From positions 1-64,000 of the forward strand of contig NZ_BMMH01000012.1 of assembly GCF_014645735.1 (NCBI RefSeq): a stretch of DNA of 64,000 nucleotides, given 5' to 3'. Under the pieces are notes generated by a model. It was not told the DNA's origin. It did no database searches and saw only the letters and a list, made by a program, of their open reading frames with translations. The DNA comes from Nocardia jinanensis. Lineage in GTDB: Bacteria > Actinomycetota > Actinomycetes > Mycobacteriales > Mycobacteriaceae. This document shows, one piece after another, positions 44,843 through 54,208 of this stretch (the first letter of the stretch is position 1; each line of letters starts with the position of its first letter). A program made the translations under genes and the position numbers.

Positions 44843-45781
44843 TCAAGCAGCCGCGACGTCCGGCCGGATGGTGTTCATCGGCGGCCGATCGACCAGATCC
44901 ACCGCAGTGCTGTGCGGGGTGAACTCGTCGCCGATCAACGAGAACTGGGTCAGCGCGGCCCCCGAATCCGAGACGCCACTGCGGCCCAACACCGTACCCA
45001 GGATCTGCCGGCTCATCACACCGAGATCGGCCAGCGGCCGGTTGCGATGCGTACGAACCCCGAGATCGACCTGGCCGATCGCGCTCAGTCCCAGCCGATC
45101 GTAGGTATCGAGCAACAGCCCGATCTCCACCCCGTACCCCGGCGCGAACGGGACAGCCGTCAGCAGCTCCCTGGTCCCGGCGTACTCGCCACCCAGCGGC
45201 TGCAGTACCTGGGTCAGCCCGGGGCGCAGCGCGGCCAGCAGCGGACGCGCCACGAGTTCGGTCACCCGGCCGCCACCGTGCGCGTCCACCCCGCCGCCGT
45301 GCCGCAGCGGACGCCGGTAGTAGGCCTTCACGAGATGCAGATCAGGAGTGGTGAGCAGCGGGCCGAGCAGTTTCGGCACGAATTCCGGGTCCGGATCGAT
45401 CAGATCGGAATCGACGAACGCCACCAGATCACCGCTGGTCACCGCCAGTGAACGCCACAGCACCTCCCCTTTGCCCGGGAAGGGCTCCAGCTCGGGCACC
45501 GCCTGCTCCCGGGTGATCACCTCGGCACCGGCCGCGCGGGCGCGGTCGGCGGTGGCGTCGGTGGATCCGGAATCCAGCACTATCAGTTCGTCCACGAGGG
45601 TGCCCAGCAGTGGACGAATGCTGGCCACCACATCGGCGACGGTTCTCTCTTCGTTCAGCGCGGGCAGCACCACCGATACGGTGCGGCCGGCCTTGGCGGC
45701 GACCAGCTCGGTCACCGACCAGTCAGGAGCGTCCCATGTATGGGTCGACGCCCAGTCGGGCTCGTGATGGGGAAATTTCAT
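44843..45781 (-). CDS. gpgS: Glucosyl-3-phosphoglycerate synthase, 312 aa
   Basis: This GT81 glycosyltransferase makes glucosyl-3-phosphoglycerate, the first step of methylglucose lipopolysaccharide synthesis. Visible are VSVVLPALNEERTVADVV (sugar nucleotide site), the acidic metal motif VDSD, and GYGVEIGLLLD. ATG 45781 overlaps the folP2 stop by four bases; the upstream extension to 46006 lies within folP2 and is rejected. The folP2-gpgS pairing matches Rv1207-Rv1208. Confidence 0.94.
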   Translation of the reverse strand: MKFPHHEPDWASTHTWDAPDWSVTELVAAKAGRTVSVVLPALNEERTVADVVASIRPLLGTLVDELIVLDSGSTDATADRARAAGAEVITREQAVPELEPFPGKGEVLWRSLAVTSGDLVAFVDSDLIDPDPEFVPKLLGPLLTTPDLHLVKAYYRRPLRHGGGVDAHGGGRVTELVARPLLAALRPGLTQVLQPLGGEYAGTRELLTAVPFAPGYGVEIGLLLDTYDRLGLSAIGQVDLGVRTHRNRPLADLGVMSRQILGTVLGRSGVSDSGAALTQFSLIGDEFTPHSTAVDLVDRPPMNTIRPDVAAA

Positions 45782-46659
45782 ACGAGACCTCGCAGAGTTC
45801 GTACGGGGGGCCGGACACCCTGGATCGCGGCGATCATGTCCACGACGCGACGAGTCGCGGCGACCTCGTGCACACGGAAAACGCGAGCACCGGCCGCGGC
45901 CGACCATGCTGTTGCCGCCAATGTGCCCTCCAGCCGTTCGGAAAGTCCGACACCTAATGTCTCTCCGATGAAATCCTTGTTGCTCAGCGCCATCAAGACC
46001 GGCCACCCGCTTTTAACAAGAACGTCCGCTGCCCGCAACAGTTCGAGCCCGTGATAAGTGTTCTTCCCGAAATCATGGGTCGGATCGATGAGAATCGAAT
46101 CGCGGCGCACCCCCGCCGCCGCGGCCCGCTCCGCTGCCCGGACCACCGTATCGGTGACCTCCGCCACCACATCGGCGTACCGCACCCGATGCGGCCGCGT
46201 TCGCGGCACCGCCCCACCGGTGTGACTGCAGACGATCCCGGCCCCGGTCTCGGCGGCCACCGGCACCAATTCCGGATCCGCGCCCGCCCAGGTGTCGTTG
46301 ATCAGATCCGCACCCTCGGCAACTGCCGCCCGCGCGACCCCCGACCGCCAGGTATCGACACTGATCAGCAGATCGGGATACGCCTCCCGGATCGCCGCCA
46401 CGAACGGCACCACCCGCCGCGACTCCTCCACCGCGTCCACATGTTCACCCGGCCCGGCCTTCACCCCGCCGATATCGACCAGGTCGGCGCCCTCGTCCAC
46501 CGCGCGCGCCACGGCGGCCAACGCGGCCGAATCGCTGAAGGTCGCCCCGCGGTCGTAGAAGGAATCCGGGGTGCGATTGACGATGGCCATCACCAGTGCG
46601 CGATCCGTCGCGACGGTCCGGCCGCAGAGAGTCGGCGACGGCCGGACGGGCTCGAACAT
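45778..46659 (-). CDS. folP2: Dihydropteroate synthase paralogue FolP2, 293 aa
   Basis: The pterin-binding TIM-barrel fold has MAIVNRTPDSFYDRG, VDIGGVKAGPG, ISVDTWR and the C-terminal FRVHEV motif. The DIGGVKAGPG segment departs from the DIGGESTRPG of true synthases and lacks the Ser-Thr-Arg loop, as in mycobacterial FolP2, which is reported to lack synthase activity. ATG 46659 has TAAACT 6 bases upstream, so it is leaderless. It is coupled to gpgS, which points to a role near methylglucose lipopolysaccharide synthesis rather than folate. Confidence 0.92.
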   Translation of the reverse strand: MFEPVRPSPTLCGRTVATDRALVMAIVNRTPDSFYDRGATFSDSAALAAVARAVDEGADLVDIGGVKAGPGEHVDAVEESRRVVPFVAAIREAYPDLLISVDTWRSGVARAAVAEGADLINDTWAGADPELVPVAAETGAGIVCSHTGGAVPRTRPHRVRYADVVAEVTDTVVRAAERAAAAGVRRDSILIDPTHDFGKNTYHGLELLRAADVLVKSGWPVLMALSNKDFIGETLGVGLSERLEGTLAATAWSAAAGARVFRVHEVAATRRVVDMIAAIQGVRPPVRTLRGLV

Positions 46660-46760
46660 GAACCGAGTTTATGGCGTCGGCTCCGGCGCGCGGGTCGACC
46701 CCCCCGGGGAGGTCCCACCTCGCCTGTACCGCTGGGCCTCGCTCGATACCGCCCATCCCG

Positions 46761-47336
46761 TCAGACAGTGCCCCCGCTACCTGTCGAACCGCGGTTCAGC
46801 GCTTCGAAAGCCGCCGTCAGGTCGGGGGTGACCGTAACGCGGTCGAGGGCGTCCTGTGGGACGAAGCCACGGTCGTGGAGTTGGGCAAGCCAGGTGAACA
46901 GGCCGCTGTAGTGTCCACCAGGGTCCAGGATCGCCATGGGTTTGTCGTGCTGACCCAGATGGCCGCCGGTCCACGTTTCGAAGAATTCCTCGAGGGTGCC
47001 GATTCCACCTGGCAGCGTGAGAAAGGCGTCGGCGCGGTCCTCCATCACCTGTTTGCGTTGGCGCATGGTGTCGGTGACCACCAGTTCGTCGGAATCCACA
47101 TCGGCCACTTCGCGATGGACCAGATGTTTCGGTATGACGCCGATCGTATTGGCGCCGCCGGCCCGGGCGGCGGTGGCCACCGCGCCCATCATGGAGACGT
47201 TTCCACCACCCGACACCAGTTGCCACCCGCGCCGGGCCACCTCGGTGCCGACCTCGGCCGCGAGTGCCAGGTGTTCGGGGTCGGTGGTGCCGGCCGAGCA
47301 GTACACGCAGAGCGCGAAAGGTCGCGGGGTCACCAT
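46761..47336 (-). CDS. LOG-family protein (cytokinin riboside phosphoribohydrolase fold), 191 aa
   Basis: This is a small Rossmann-type protein of the LOG/lysine-decarboxylase-like family. The signature is PGGIGTLEEFFE at about residues 108-119, with VYCSAG near the N-terminus and SGGG at about 43. It is the counterpart of Rv1205, where cytokinin-like products have been reported. The ATG overlaps the end of the upstream LOG gene by seven bases, so the two are coupled. Confidence 0.9.
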   Translation of the reverse strand: MVTPRPFALCVYCSAGTTDPEHLALAAEVGTEVARRGWQLVSGGGNVSMMGAVATAARAGGANTIGVIPKHLVHREVADVDSDELVVTDTMRQRKQVMEDRADAFLTLPGGIGTLEEFFETWTGGHLGQHDKPMAILDPGGHYSGLFTWLAQLHDRGFVPQDALDRVTVTPDLTAAFEALNRGSTGSGGTV

Positions 47337-48133
47337 TGGTCCTCCGTACCGACCTGCTCGACGGGGGCGCCGCCGGGCGCGTACTCCTGGATGACGCGCA
47401 CCACGTCCTCGATCTCGTCGGTGACGTGCAGCAGGTCGATATCGCCCGGGGAGATACGGCCGTCGGCGGCCAGTGAGTTACGGATCCACTCCACCAGCGG
47501 GGCCCAGTACTTGCTGCCGAAGAGGATGATCGGAAACCGGGTGATCTTGCGGGTCTGCACCAGGGTGAGCGCCTCGAACAATTCGTCGAGGGTTCCGTAT
47601 CCGCCGGGCATACAGACGAAGGCCTGCGAGTACTTCACGAACATGGTCTTGCGGACGAAGAAGTACCGGAAATTGATCCCCAGATCGACCCAGTCGTTGA
47701 GGCTCTGTTCGAACGGCAGCTCGATACCGAGCCCGATGGAGTAGCCGCCCGCTTCGGACGCCCCGCGGTTGGCGGCCTCCATCACACCGGGGCCGCCGCC
47801 GGTGATGACCGCGAATCCGGCGGTCGCCAGGGCCGCACCCAATTCCCGCGCGGCCTGGTACTCCGGGTTACCCGGGTCGGTACGCGCCGAACCGAACACA
47901 CTCACCGCACGCGGGACCTCTGCCAGCGCGCCGAAGCCCTCGACGAATTCGGCCTGGATCCGCAGTACCCGCCACGGGTCGGTGTGTACCCAGTCGCTGT
48001 CGCTGCGCTGATCCAGCAGATGCTGGTCGGCGGTGGTGCCCCGCGGGGTCCGTTCCCGGCGGAACATGATGGGCCCGCGAAAACGGGTCTTGGGTTTGCC
48101 GGCCATCCCGGATTCGGCGGCGTCGGTTGACAT
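47330..48133 (-). CDS. Second LOG-family (TIGR00730) protein, 267 aa
   Basis: This is a longer paralogue with a 60-residue basic N-terminal extension. Family motifs are VSVFGSARTDPGNP, ITGGGPGVMEAANRGA and the signature MPGGYGTLDELFEAL. ATG 48133 has TACACT at 48140-48145 (minus strand), 6 bases upstream, so it is leaderless; the longer frame extending into dapE is rejected. The two LOG proteins share a transcript and differ in length, so they may form hetero-oligomers or act on different nucleotides; this is inference. Confidence 0.9.
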   Translation of the reverse strand: MSTDAAESGMAGKPKTRFRGPIMFRRERTPRGTTADQHLLDQRSDSDWVHTDPWRVLRIQAEFVEGFGALAEVPRAVSVFGSARTDPGNPEYQAARELGAALATAGFAVITGGGPGVMEAANRGASEAGGYSIGLGIELPFEQSLNDWVDLGINFRYFFVRKTMFVKYSQAFVCMPGGYGTLDELFEALTLVQTRKITRFPIILFGSKYWAPLVEWIRNSLAADGRISPGDIDLLHVTDEIEDVVRVIQEYAPGGAPVEQVGTEDQW

Positions 48134-48219
48134 GGCCGCAGTGTATTTGGCGCGCCGCCGGGCGCGAGGTCGAGGCCGTGTTTCCGGCGGCGCGGACAGT
48201 GCGTCCTGAGCCGCAGCGC

Positions 48220-49317
48220 CTAGGGCGAACCGGTGAGGTAGCGGCGCAGCATTTCGGTGACCGCGGTGATCTGTGCCAGCGGGACGTGCTCGTCGCGTTT
48301 GTGGGCGAGGTTGGGGTCGCCGGGGCCGAAGTTCACGGCGGGGATACCGCGGGCGGCGAAGCGGGAGACATCGGTCCACCCGTACTTGGCCCGGATTCCC
48401 GCCGAACCGTGCGCGCGCACCGTATCGACGAGGCCGCGGGCCGCGGGGGCCGTGAGCCCGGGCAGCGCGCCGGCCGCCGTATCGGTGACCTCGAATTCGA
48501 GCTCCAGCCCCGCGAACACCTCGCGCACATGGTCGATCGCCTGCTCCACCGACCGATCCGGGGCGAACCGGAAGTTCACCTCGACCTCGGCCTCGTCGGG
48601 CACCACATTGCCGGCGACCCCGCCTGCGATGCGGACCGCGGACAGTCCTTCGCGGTAGCGGCAACCGTCGATATCGACTTCTCGCGCGCGATATTCCGAA
48701 AGTCGCGTCAGCACCGGCGCCAGCCGGTGTACGGCGTTGTCGCCGAGCCAGGAGCGGGCCGAATGCGCGCGAACACCCGCGGTGCTCAACCGGACCCGCA
48801 GCGTCCCCTGACAGCCGGCCTCGATCCAGCCACCGGAGGGTTCGCCGAGAATCGCCAGATCGCCGTCCAGCCATTCCGGCACCTCCCGCTCGATGGCGGT
48901 GAGCCCGTTGAATTCGGCGGAGATCTCCTCGCAGTCGTAGAAGATCAAGGTCAGATCGTGGACCGGGTCGGCGACGGTGGCCGCGAGATGCAGGAACACC
49001 GCGTCACCCGATTTCATATCGACCGAACCGCAGCCGTACAAGACCTCGGCGCCGTTCTCGGTGGTGAACCGGCCCGGCACATTATCGGCGATCGGCACGG
49101 TATCGAGGTGCCCGGCCAGGACCACCCGGGTCGGCAGCCCGCGGTTCGTCCGCGCGAGCACCACATTGCCGCGGCGCAGCACTTCGAAACCACTGGTCTG
49201 GGTGCGTAGTGCCGTCTCCACGGCCGCGGTGATCGCGGCCTCGTCCCGGGAAACGCTCGGGATATCCACGAGAGCCGCGGTGAGTGCGATGGGGTCGGCG
49301 TGCAGGTCGAGTGTCAC
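48220..49317 (-). CDS. dapE: Succinyl-diaminopimelate desuccinylase, 365 aa
   Basis: This M20-family zinc hydrolase releases LL-diaminopimelate in lysine and peptidoglycan synthesis. Metal and catalytic motifs are [20 protein letters not shown] and [11 protein letters not shown]. The C-terminal metal ligand is in the DEHVPL segment. GTG 49317 is chosen: TACGCT lies 8 bases upstream on the minus strand, and only 60 bases separate it from divergent dapD. The huge upstream extension reads antisense through dapD and is spurious. Confidence 0.94.
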   Translation of the reverse strand: MTLDLHADPIALTAALVDIPSVSRDEAAITAAVETALRTQTSGFEVLRRGNVVLARTNRGLPTRVVLAGHLDTVPIADNVPGRFTTENGAEVLYGCGSVDMKSGDAVFLHLAATVADPVHDLTLIFYDCEEISAEFNGLTAIEREVPEWLDGDLAILGEPSGGWIEAGCQGTLRVRLSTAGVRAHSARSWLGDNAVHRLAPVLTRLSEYRAREVDIDGCRYREGLSAVRIAGGVAGNVVPDEAEVEVNFRFAPDRSVEQAIDHVREVFAGLELEFEVTDTAAGALPGLTAPAARGLVDTVRAHGSAGIRAKYGWTDVSRFAARGIPAVNFGPGDPNLAHKRDEHVPLAQITAVTEMLRRYLTGSP

Positions 49318-49377
49318 GGAGTACGAGCGTAGAGGGGCCCCACCGTTTCGGACCGCCGGTGGGTAGGCTTCGGTGTC
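49318..49377. promoter_or_regulatory. Divergent promoters of dapE and dapD
   Basis: TACGCT (minus strand, 49326-49331) and TAGGCT (49364-49369) each end 8 bases before a GTG start codon. Both genes look leaderless, and their promoters share a 60-base gap, which would allow joint control of two steps of one pathway. Confidence 0.5.
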
Positions 49378-50325
49378 GTGAGCACTCAGGGAGCATCCGC
49401 CATCGGCATCGCCAACGTGACCTCGGACGGGACCGTTCTGGACACCTGGTTTCCCGGCCCCGAGCTGGGCGAGTTCGGTGACACCGGCACCGAACGTCTC
49501 ACCACGGCACCCGCCGGACTCGCCGAACTGGTGGGCCCGGACCAGGCGCGCGGCGTCGAGGTCGTCGCGGTGCGCACCACCATCGCCGATCTGTCCGCCG
49601 CCCCCGTGGACGCCCACGATGTCTATCTGCGGCTGCATCTGCTCTCCCACCGCCTGGTGCGGCCGCATCAGGTGAGCCTCGAGGGTCAGTTCGCCCTGCT
49701 CAGCAATGTGGTGTGGACGAACCACGGTCCGGCCGCGGTGGAGGGGTTCGAGATCACCCGCGCCAAACTGCGCGCGCGGGGACCGGTCACCGTGTACAGC
49801 ATCGACAAGTTCCCGCGCATGGTCGACTACGTGGTCCCCTCCGGCGTCCGTATCGGTGACGCCGACCGGGTACGCCTGGGCGCGCATCTGGCGGCCGGAA
49901 CCACCGTGATGCACGAGGGTTTCGTGAACTTCAACGCCGGCACCCTGGGTACCTCGATGGTCGAGGGCCGGATCTCGGCCGGCGTGGTCGTCGGCGACGG
50001 TTCCGATATCGGTGGCGGCTCGTCCACCATGGGCACCCTGTCCGGTGGCGGTACCACCGTCATCTCGATCGGTGAGCGGTCGCTGCTGGGCGCCAACTCG
50101 GGTCTGGGCATCCCGCTCGGCGACGACTGTGTGGTCGAAGCAGGCCTCTATCTCACCGCCGGCACCAAGGTCACCACCCCGGACGGCACCGTGGTGAAGG
50201 CGGCCGCGTTCAGCGGCAAGGACAATCTCCTCTTCCGTCGCAACTCGCGCACCGGCACTGTGGAGGTGGTGCCGCGCGCCGGCACCGGTATCGAGCTCAA
50301 CGAAGCGCTGCACGCCCACAACTAG
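49378..50325 (+). CDS. dapD: Tetrahydrodipicolinate N-succinyltransferase, 315 aa
   Basis: This enzyme transfers succinyl from succinyl-CoA to tetrahydrodipicolinate. It belongs to the actinobacterial DapD group with a trimeric left-handed beta-helix. [20 protein letters not shown] and [20 protein letters not shown] are the conserved helix and active-site parts. GTG 49378 is the start. It is divergent from dapE. Confidence 0.95.
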   Translation: MSTQGASAIGIANVTSDGTVLDTWFPGPELGEFGDTGTERLTTAPAGLAELVGPDQARGVEVVAVRTTIADLSAAPVDAHDVYLRLHLLSHRLVRPHQVSLEGQFALLSNVVWTNHGPAAVEGFEITRAKLRARGPVTVYSIDKFPRMVDYVVPSGVRIGDADRVRLGAHLAAGTTVMHEGFVNFNAGTLGTSMVEGRISAGVVVGDGSDIGGGSSTMGTLSGGGTTVISIGERSLLGANSGLGIPLGDDCVVEAGLYLTAGTKVTTPDGTVVKAAAFSGKDNLLFRRNSRTGTVEVVPRAGTGIELNEALHAHN

Positions 50326-50373
50326 CAGCCGGGCACCCGGACCGTCCGGTTCCGCGCTTCCCGACAGCTCCCC

Positions 50374-50742
50374 TTAGAGCCCGAAGGCGAGGACCCGTGC
50401 GGGGTGGATACGGATCAGCTCGCTTTCGTCGGGGCCGATATAGGTGACGGTATCGGTCAGCGCATCGGCCGTACCCCGGATCTCCAGGCACCGGACCCGC
50501 CACGGCTGGACCGAGGCGATATCGTCGACCACGAACGCCACCCGGTTGTTGCCCGCGAGATTCCGGAACTTCCGGGACCGTCCCATATTCCAACCCGCGA
50601 TATCGATGGTGCCCAGTTCGGGGTTGTAGCGGAATCCGACCGGATTGTTCTGCGGCGCCCCGTCCGGCGCGACAGTGGCCAACCGGCCGAGCCGTTGTCC
50701 GGCGAGGTAGTCGATATGTTCCCGGGTGAGCGTCGTGTTCAT
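50374..50742 (-). CDS. PPOX-class (pyridoxamine-5'-phosphate-oxidase-like) protein, probably F420-linked, 122 aa
   Basis: This small split-barrel protein has LGRLATVAPDGAPQNNPVGFRYNPELGTIDI at the N-terminus (described in parts), a KFRNLAGNNRVAFVVDD segment, and RGTADAL near the end. Such proteins bind F420, FMN or haem; the presence of fbiC in the window makes F420 plausible. ATG 50742 has TACGTT 6 bases upstream on the minus strand, so it is leaderless. A strong palindrome lies directly upstream. Confidence 0.8.
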   Translation of the reverse strand: MNTTLTREHIDYLAGQRLGRLATVAPDGAPQNNPVGFRYNPELGTIDIAGWNMGRSRKFRNLAGNNRVAFVVDDIASVQPWRVRCLEIRGTADALTDTVTYIGPDESELIRIHPARVLAFGL

Positions 50743-50748
50743 GATCAG

Positions 50749-50780
50749 AACGTATGACCTGAACACAGGTTGAGGTCAAT
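50749..50780 (-). promoter_or_regulatory. Promoter with nested operator palindrome for the PPOX gene
   Basis: On the minus strand TTGACC (50775-50780) and TACGTT (50749-50754) flank a near-perfect palindrome at 50755-50778. Its half-sites are TGACCTnAAC and GTTnAGGTCA, with four bases between. It fills the -35/-10 spacer, the classic position for a repressor. Confidence 0.6.
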
Positions 50781-50825
50781 GGTGATGGAGCCCCGCCTTG
50801 AAAGCCGGGCGAAAAACACCAGCAC

Positions 50826-52244
50826 TCACCCCAGCTGTGTCTTTTGGACCTTGCCCATCGCGTTTCGCGGGAGAGAGTTCACGAAACGGATTTCCCGGGG
50901 CCGCTTGTGTACCGAGAGCTCGCCGGCCACATGGTCGATGAGTTCCTTTTCCGCCGGTGCCACGCCGCGCGGGACCACGAAGGCGACGATCCGCTGCCCG
51001 AGATCCGGATCGGCGAGGCCCACGACCGCCACCTCGGCGACAGCCGGGTGACCCAGCAATGAGGTTTCCACTTCCCCCGCGCCGATCCGGTAACCGCCGG
51101 ATTTGATGAGGTCCACCGATTCGCGGCCGACTATCCGATGGAATCCGTCCGCGTCGATGGCGGCCACGTCTCCGGTGCGGAACCAGCCGTCTTCGGTCCA
51201 GCATTCGGCGGTGGCTTCCGGGCGGCCGTAATAGCCGTCGAAGAGCATCGGTCCGCGCACCTGGAGACCGCCGATACCGGAACCGTCGTGCGGCACCGGC
51301 TGTCCTGTTTCATCGCGGAGCCGGGTTTCGACGCCGTGCACCGGTATCCCGACCCAGCCGGGTCGCCGTTCGCCGTCGGCCCGGGCCGAGAGAGTGATCA
51401 TGGTTTCGCTCATCCCGTACCGTTCGACCGGCCGGTGCCCGGTGAGTTCCGCGAGACGCTCGAAGACCGGTACCGGCAGCGGAGCGCTGCCGGAGATCAG
51501 CAGCCTCGCCGCGGCCAGTTCTTTCGCCGCGGCCGGATCCTCGGCGATCCGGGTCCACACCGTCGGTACGCCGAAGTACATGGTGCCCGGGGTCGCCGCG
51601 TAGTTCGCCGGGGTCGGTCTACCGGTGTGCACAAGTGGGCTACCGACCCGCAGCGGCCCGAGCAGTCCCAGGATCAGGCCGTGTACGTGGAACAGCGGCA
51701 GGCCGTGGACCAGCACATCGGCCGCGGTCCAGGACCATGCGTCGGCGAGCGCGTCGAGTCCGGCGGCGAGGGCACGGCGGCTCAGTACCACCCCTTTGGG
51801 AGCGCCGGTGGTACCGGAGGTGTAGAGCACGAAGGCCGGGGCGCCGGGATCGGGTTCGGGGTAGGTGTGCCAGGAGCGGGCGTGCAACCGCACCGGTACC
51901 ACCGGTAGCGATGTGCCCTCGGGTGCTTCGCCCAACCACGCCTGGGCTCCGGAATCGGCGAGCATATGGTCGAGTTCGGCCGGCCCGGAATCGGGCGGTA
52001 CCGGTACCACGGTGACACCGGCGATCAGGCATCCGATCACGGCGAGCACGGTCGCCGGTGTCGGCCGGGCCAGTACCGCGACCCTTTCGGCGCGGGCGAC
52101 GCGTTCGGCCACCGAGGTGGCCGCACCGAGTAGATCACTGCGGGACAGCACCACGCCGTCGATGGTCACGGCATCCGGGATATCGGCGCCCGCCGCGACG
52201 GCGAGCGGGTCGAGGGAGCTGAGCAGGCGGTGGCCGTAGGACAT
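50826..52244 (-). CDS. fadD36: Acyl-CoA synthetase, FadD36/malonyl-CoA-synthetase-like, 472 aa
   Basis: This short ANL-superfamily ligase has A3 motif [29 protein letters not shown] and the C-terminal catalytic Lys region [11 protein letters not shown]. The length and the malonyl-CoA-synthetase-like core fit M. tuberculosis FadD36 (Rv1193) as I recall it. ATG 52244 has TAGTTT 6 bases upstream on the minus strand, so it is leaderless. It probably activates a short dicarboxylic or short-chain acid. Confidence 0.87.
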   Translation of the reverse strand: MSYGHRLLSSLDPLAVAAGADIPDAVTIDGVVLSRSDLLGAATSVAERVARAERVAVLARPTPATVLAVIGCLIAGVTVVPVPPDSGPAELDHMLADSGAQAWLGEAPEGTSLPVVPVRLHARSWHTYPEPDPGAPAFVLYTSGTTGAPKGVVLSRRALAAGLDALADAWSWTAADVLVHGLPLFHVHGLILGLLGPLRVGSPLVHTGRPTPANYAATPGTMYFGVPTVWTRIAEDPAAAKELAAARLLISGSAPLPVPVFERLAELTGHRPVERYGMSETMITLSARADGERRPGWVGIPVHGVETRLRDETGQPVPHDGSGIGGLQVRGPMLFDGYYGRPEATAECWTEDGWFRTGDVAAIDADGFHRIVGRESVDLIKSGGYRIGAGEVETSLLGHPAVAEVAVVGLADPDLGQRIVAFVVPRGVAPAEKELIDHVAGELSVHKRPREIRFVNSLPRNAMGKVQKTQLG

Positions 52245-52508
52245 GCGCCCAAACTACTGCCCCGGCCCGAGCCGGATACCCGGCCCCTGCCCGGGCCGGT
52301 CACGGAAATCCGCCGGTCGGACGCCGCTATTTCATTGCGCATCGATTCCGCACCCACTAGTGAAATTCCAGCGATTCAAATTGCCCTTCATCGTATGGGT
52401 GCCGGAATTCGCACGAGATCGGATTATTTTCGGCGCTACTTGACACATATGCGCTACGGCGAGAAGGTGAGGCGTCAGCTTTCTCGAGCACTCGGAACGG
52501 TTGTTTCC

Positions 52509-53396
52509 ATGACCAGCTCTCCCCCCACCGGGCCGCCCGCACCCCGTTCTGCCGACGAATCGTCCGATTCCGCCGGTGTAGTGCACGAAGAGGAATTCGA
52601 TTTCCGCCCGTATATCGACGGAGCCGCGATACTCGGTGCCGCCGCTAATGTCATCATGCAACTCGCCGCGCCCGGAGTCGGTTACGGAGTGCTGGAAAGC
52701 CCGGTCGACAGCGGAAAGCTGACCCTCCACCCGGTGAAACGCACTCGCACCACACTCACCTATCTGTCGGTCGCCCTGCTCGGCAGCCCCGGCGAACGGG
52801 CGGCCTACCGGAAAGCCGTGGACACTTCACATCGCCAGGTGCGCTCGAACGCCCAGAGCCCGGTGCGGTACAGCGCCTTCGACCGGGATCTCCAATTGTG
52901 GGTTGCCGCGTGCCTGTACTGGGGCGCACGCGATATCCGGGAGCGGATGCGTGGCCGGCCCGATCCCGAGCTCGAGGAGACGATCTACCGCCATTCCGCG
53001 CGTTTGGGTACGACACTCCAGGTGCCGCGGGAGTCGTGGCCCGCGAACCGGGCCGCCTTCGACCGCTACTGGACCGAAAACCTGGCCGCAACCAGGATCG
53101 ATCCGCCGGTACGAGCCATGCTGAACGAAATCGTGGACCTGAAGATGTTTCCCCGCCCCGTCCAGATCCTCGGCGGCCGTTTCAACCGGTGGGTCACCGC
53201 CGGCCTGCTGCCCCCGCAGCTGCGCGCGGAAATGGGTATGGACTGGTCGACGGGCGACGAACGCAGATTCGGTCGCATACTGCGCGGATTGGGGCGTGTA
53301 TCGGCGAAACTTCCGGTACCCCTGCGCAGTTTCCCGATCAACGCGTACCTGTTCGATTTCCGGATCCGCCGCCGATTCGGACTGAAACTCGTCTGA
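52509..53396 (+). CDS. DUF2236 / MpaB-like oxygenase-family protein A, 295 aa
   Basis: This member of the DUF2236 family (related to latex-clearing and rubber-oxygenase-type haem proteins) has conserved blocks [32 protein letters not shown], and a His-bearing TSHRQVRS region (probable haem contact). [20 protein letters not shown] and a C-terminal [17 protein letters not shown] follow. The start is uncertain: ATG 52509 fits the paralogue's length, while ATG 52449 would add 20 residues. Neither has a clear ribosome site. It is about half-identical in the core to the gene at 54209. Confidence 0.8.
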   Translation: MTSSPPTGPPAPRSADESSDSAGVVHEEEFDFRPYIDGAAILGAAANVIMQLAAPGVGYGVLESPVDSGKLTLHPVKRTRTTLTYLSVALLGSPGERAAYRKAVDTSHRQVRSNAQSPVRYSAFDRDLQLWVAACLYWGARDIRERMRGRPDPELEETIYRHSARLGTTLQVPRESWPANRAAFDRYWTENLAATRIDPPVRAMLNEIVDLKMFPRPVQILGGRFNRWVTAGLLPPQLRAEMGMDWSTGDERRFGRILRGLGRVSAKLPVPLRSFPINAYLFDFRIRRRFGLKLV

Positions 53397-53435
53397 GTCG
53401 AATTCGCGAATATGAAATCAGCCCTGTTCGAAATC

Positions 53436-54080
53436 TCAGGAATCGACCACCTGGCCCGGCACGCGGAACGAGACCGCCACATGATCGCGCGCGTATTTGC
53501 GCACAGCGATATCGTCGTTCAGCGGGATGACCGTCTGCGGCGTCAGCGCCAGCGACAGCGCGGTCCGCGCGATCATCTCGGCCAGCGGCAGCGGATCGTA
53601 GGCCGGCAGTTTGCCTTCACCCTGGAGGCGGGTGATGAATTCGGCGACGTAATCGCGACCCAATTCGATGACCGGAGCACCCTTGGTCGTCAGATAGGGC
53701 AGCACGATTTCCGGTTCGGTGTTCAGCAGCCGGTCCAGCAGTTCGTTACCGCGCAAACCGGCGAGGAACGCGACGAACAGTTCCACGATCTGATCCTCGG
53801 CACCGGCGTCGCGCTCGATCTGCTGCTGAACCGCGGCATCGACACCCTCGATGAAATCGCGGGTCTGCGCCAGTCCGACCGCCTGGATCAAGTCCGATTT
53901 GCTGGAGAACCGCCGGTAGAGTGTGGCCAGCGAGAGGCCGCCACGCCGGGCCACCTCGACCATGCTCGTGCGTTTGATCCCGAAATCGAGAAACGCGTGC
54001 AGGGCCGCGGCCAGCACGGATTGATCTTGATCCCGGCGCGGTGTTCGCACCAGAGGCAACAATTGAGCCAGCGCACCCAT
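53436..54080 (-). CDS. TetR-family regulator, 214 aa
   Basis: The HTH is at about residues 37-80 (SMVEVARRGGLSLATLYRRFSSK), followed by a helical ligand domain. ATG 54080 follows AAAGGTG with a 6-base gap; the longer frame to 54179 passes through the promoter region and is rejected. It stands between two DUF2236 paralogues, divergent from the second. Two clear palindromes lie in the 128-base gap, so it is likely autoregulated and controls at least the gene at 54209. Confidence 0.87.
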   Translation of the reverse strand: MGALAQLLPLVRTPRRDQDQSVLAAALHAFLDFGIKRTSMVEVARRGGLSLATLYRRFSSKSDLIQAVGLAQTRDFIEGVDAAVQQQIERDAGAEDQIVELFVAFLAGLRGNELLDRLLNTEPEIVLPYLTTKGAPVIELGRDYVAEFITRLQGEGKLPAYDPLPLAEMIARTALSLALTPQTVIPLNDDIAVRKYARDHVAVSFRVPGQVVDS

Positions 54081-54101
54081 CTCGGCACCTTTCCGCGCTC
54101 G

Positions 54102-54128
54102 GCGATGCAATGACGTTATAAGCATCGC
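54102..54128. promoter_or_regulatory. Inverted repeat GCGATGC-N13-GCATCGC at the tetR promoter
   Basis: Perfect 7-bp arms at 54102-54108 and 54122-54128 surround a TATAAC-like -10 region for the leftward tetR gene. This is a good candidate autoregulatory operator. Confidence 0.55.
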
Positions 54129-54163
54129 ACAATTGCACAAGCGGTTGACGCAAGATCGAGAGA

Positions 54164-54192
54164 ATGAGATGGTTATCATATAATCTTCTCAT
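54164..54192. promoter_or_regulatory. 29-bp imperfect palindrome before the second DUF2236 gene
   Basis: Outer arms ATGAGA (54164-54169) and TCTCAT (54187-54192), with inner TTAT and ATAA, form a palindrome over an AT-rich TATAAT-like -10 region. It ends 16 bases before the ATG at 54209. It differs in sequence from the repeat at 54102-54128. Confidence 0.6.
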
Positions 54193-54208
54193 AGGAAAGA
54201 GGTCACCG

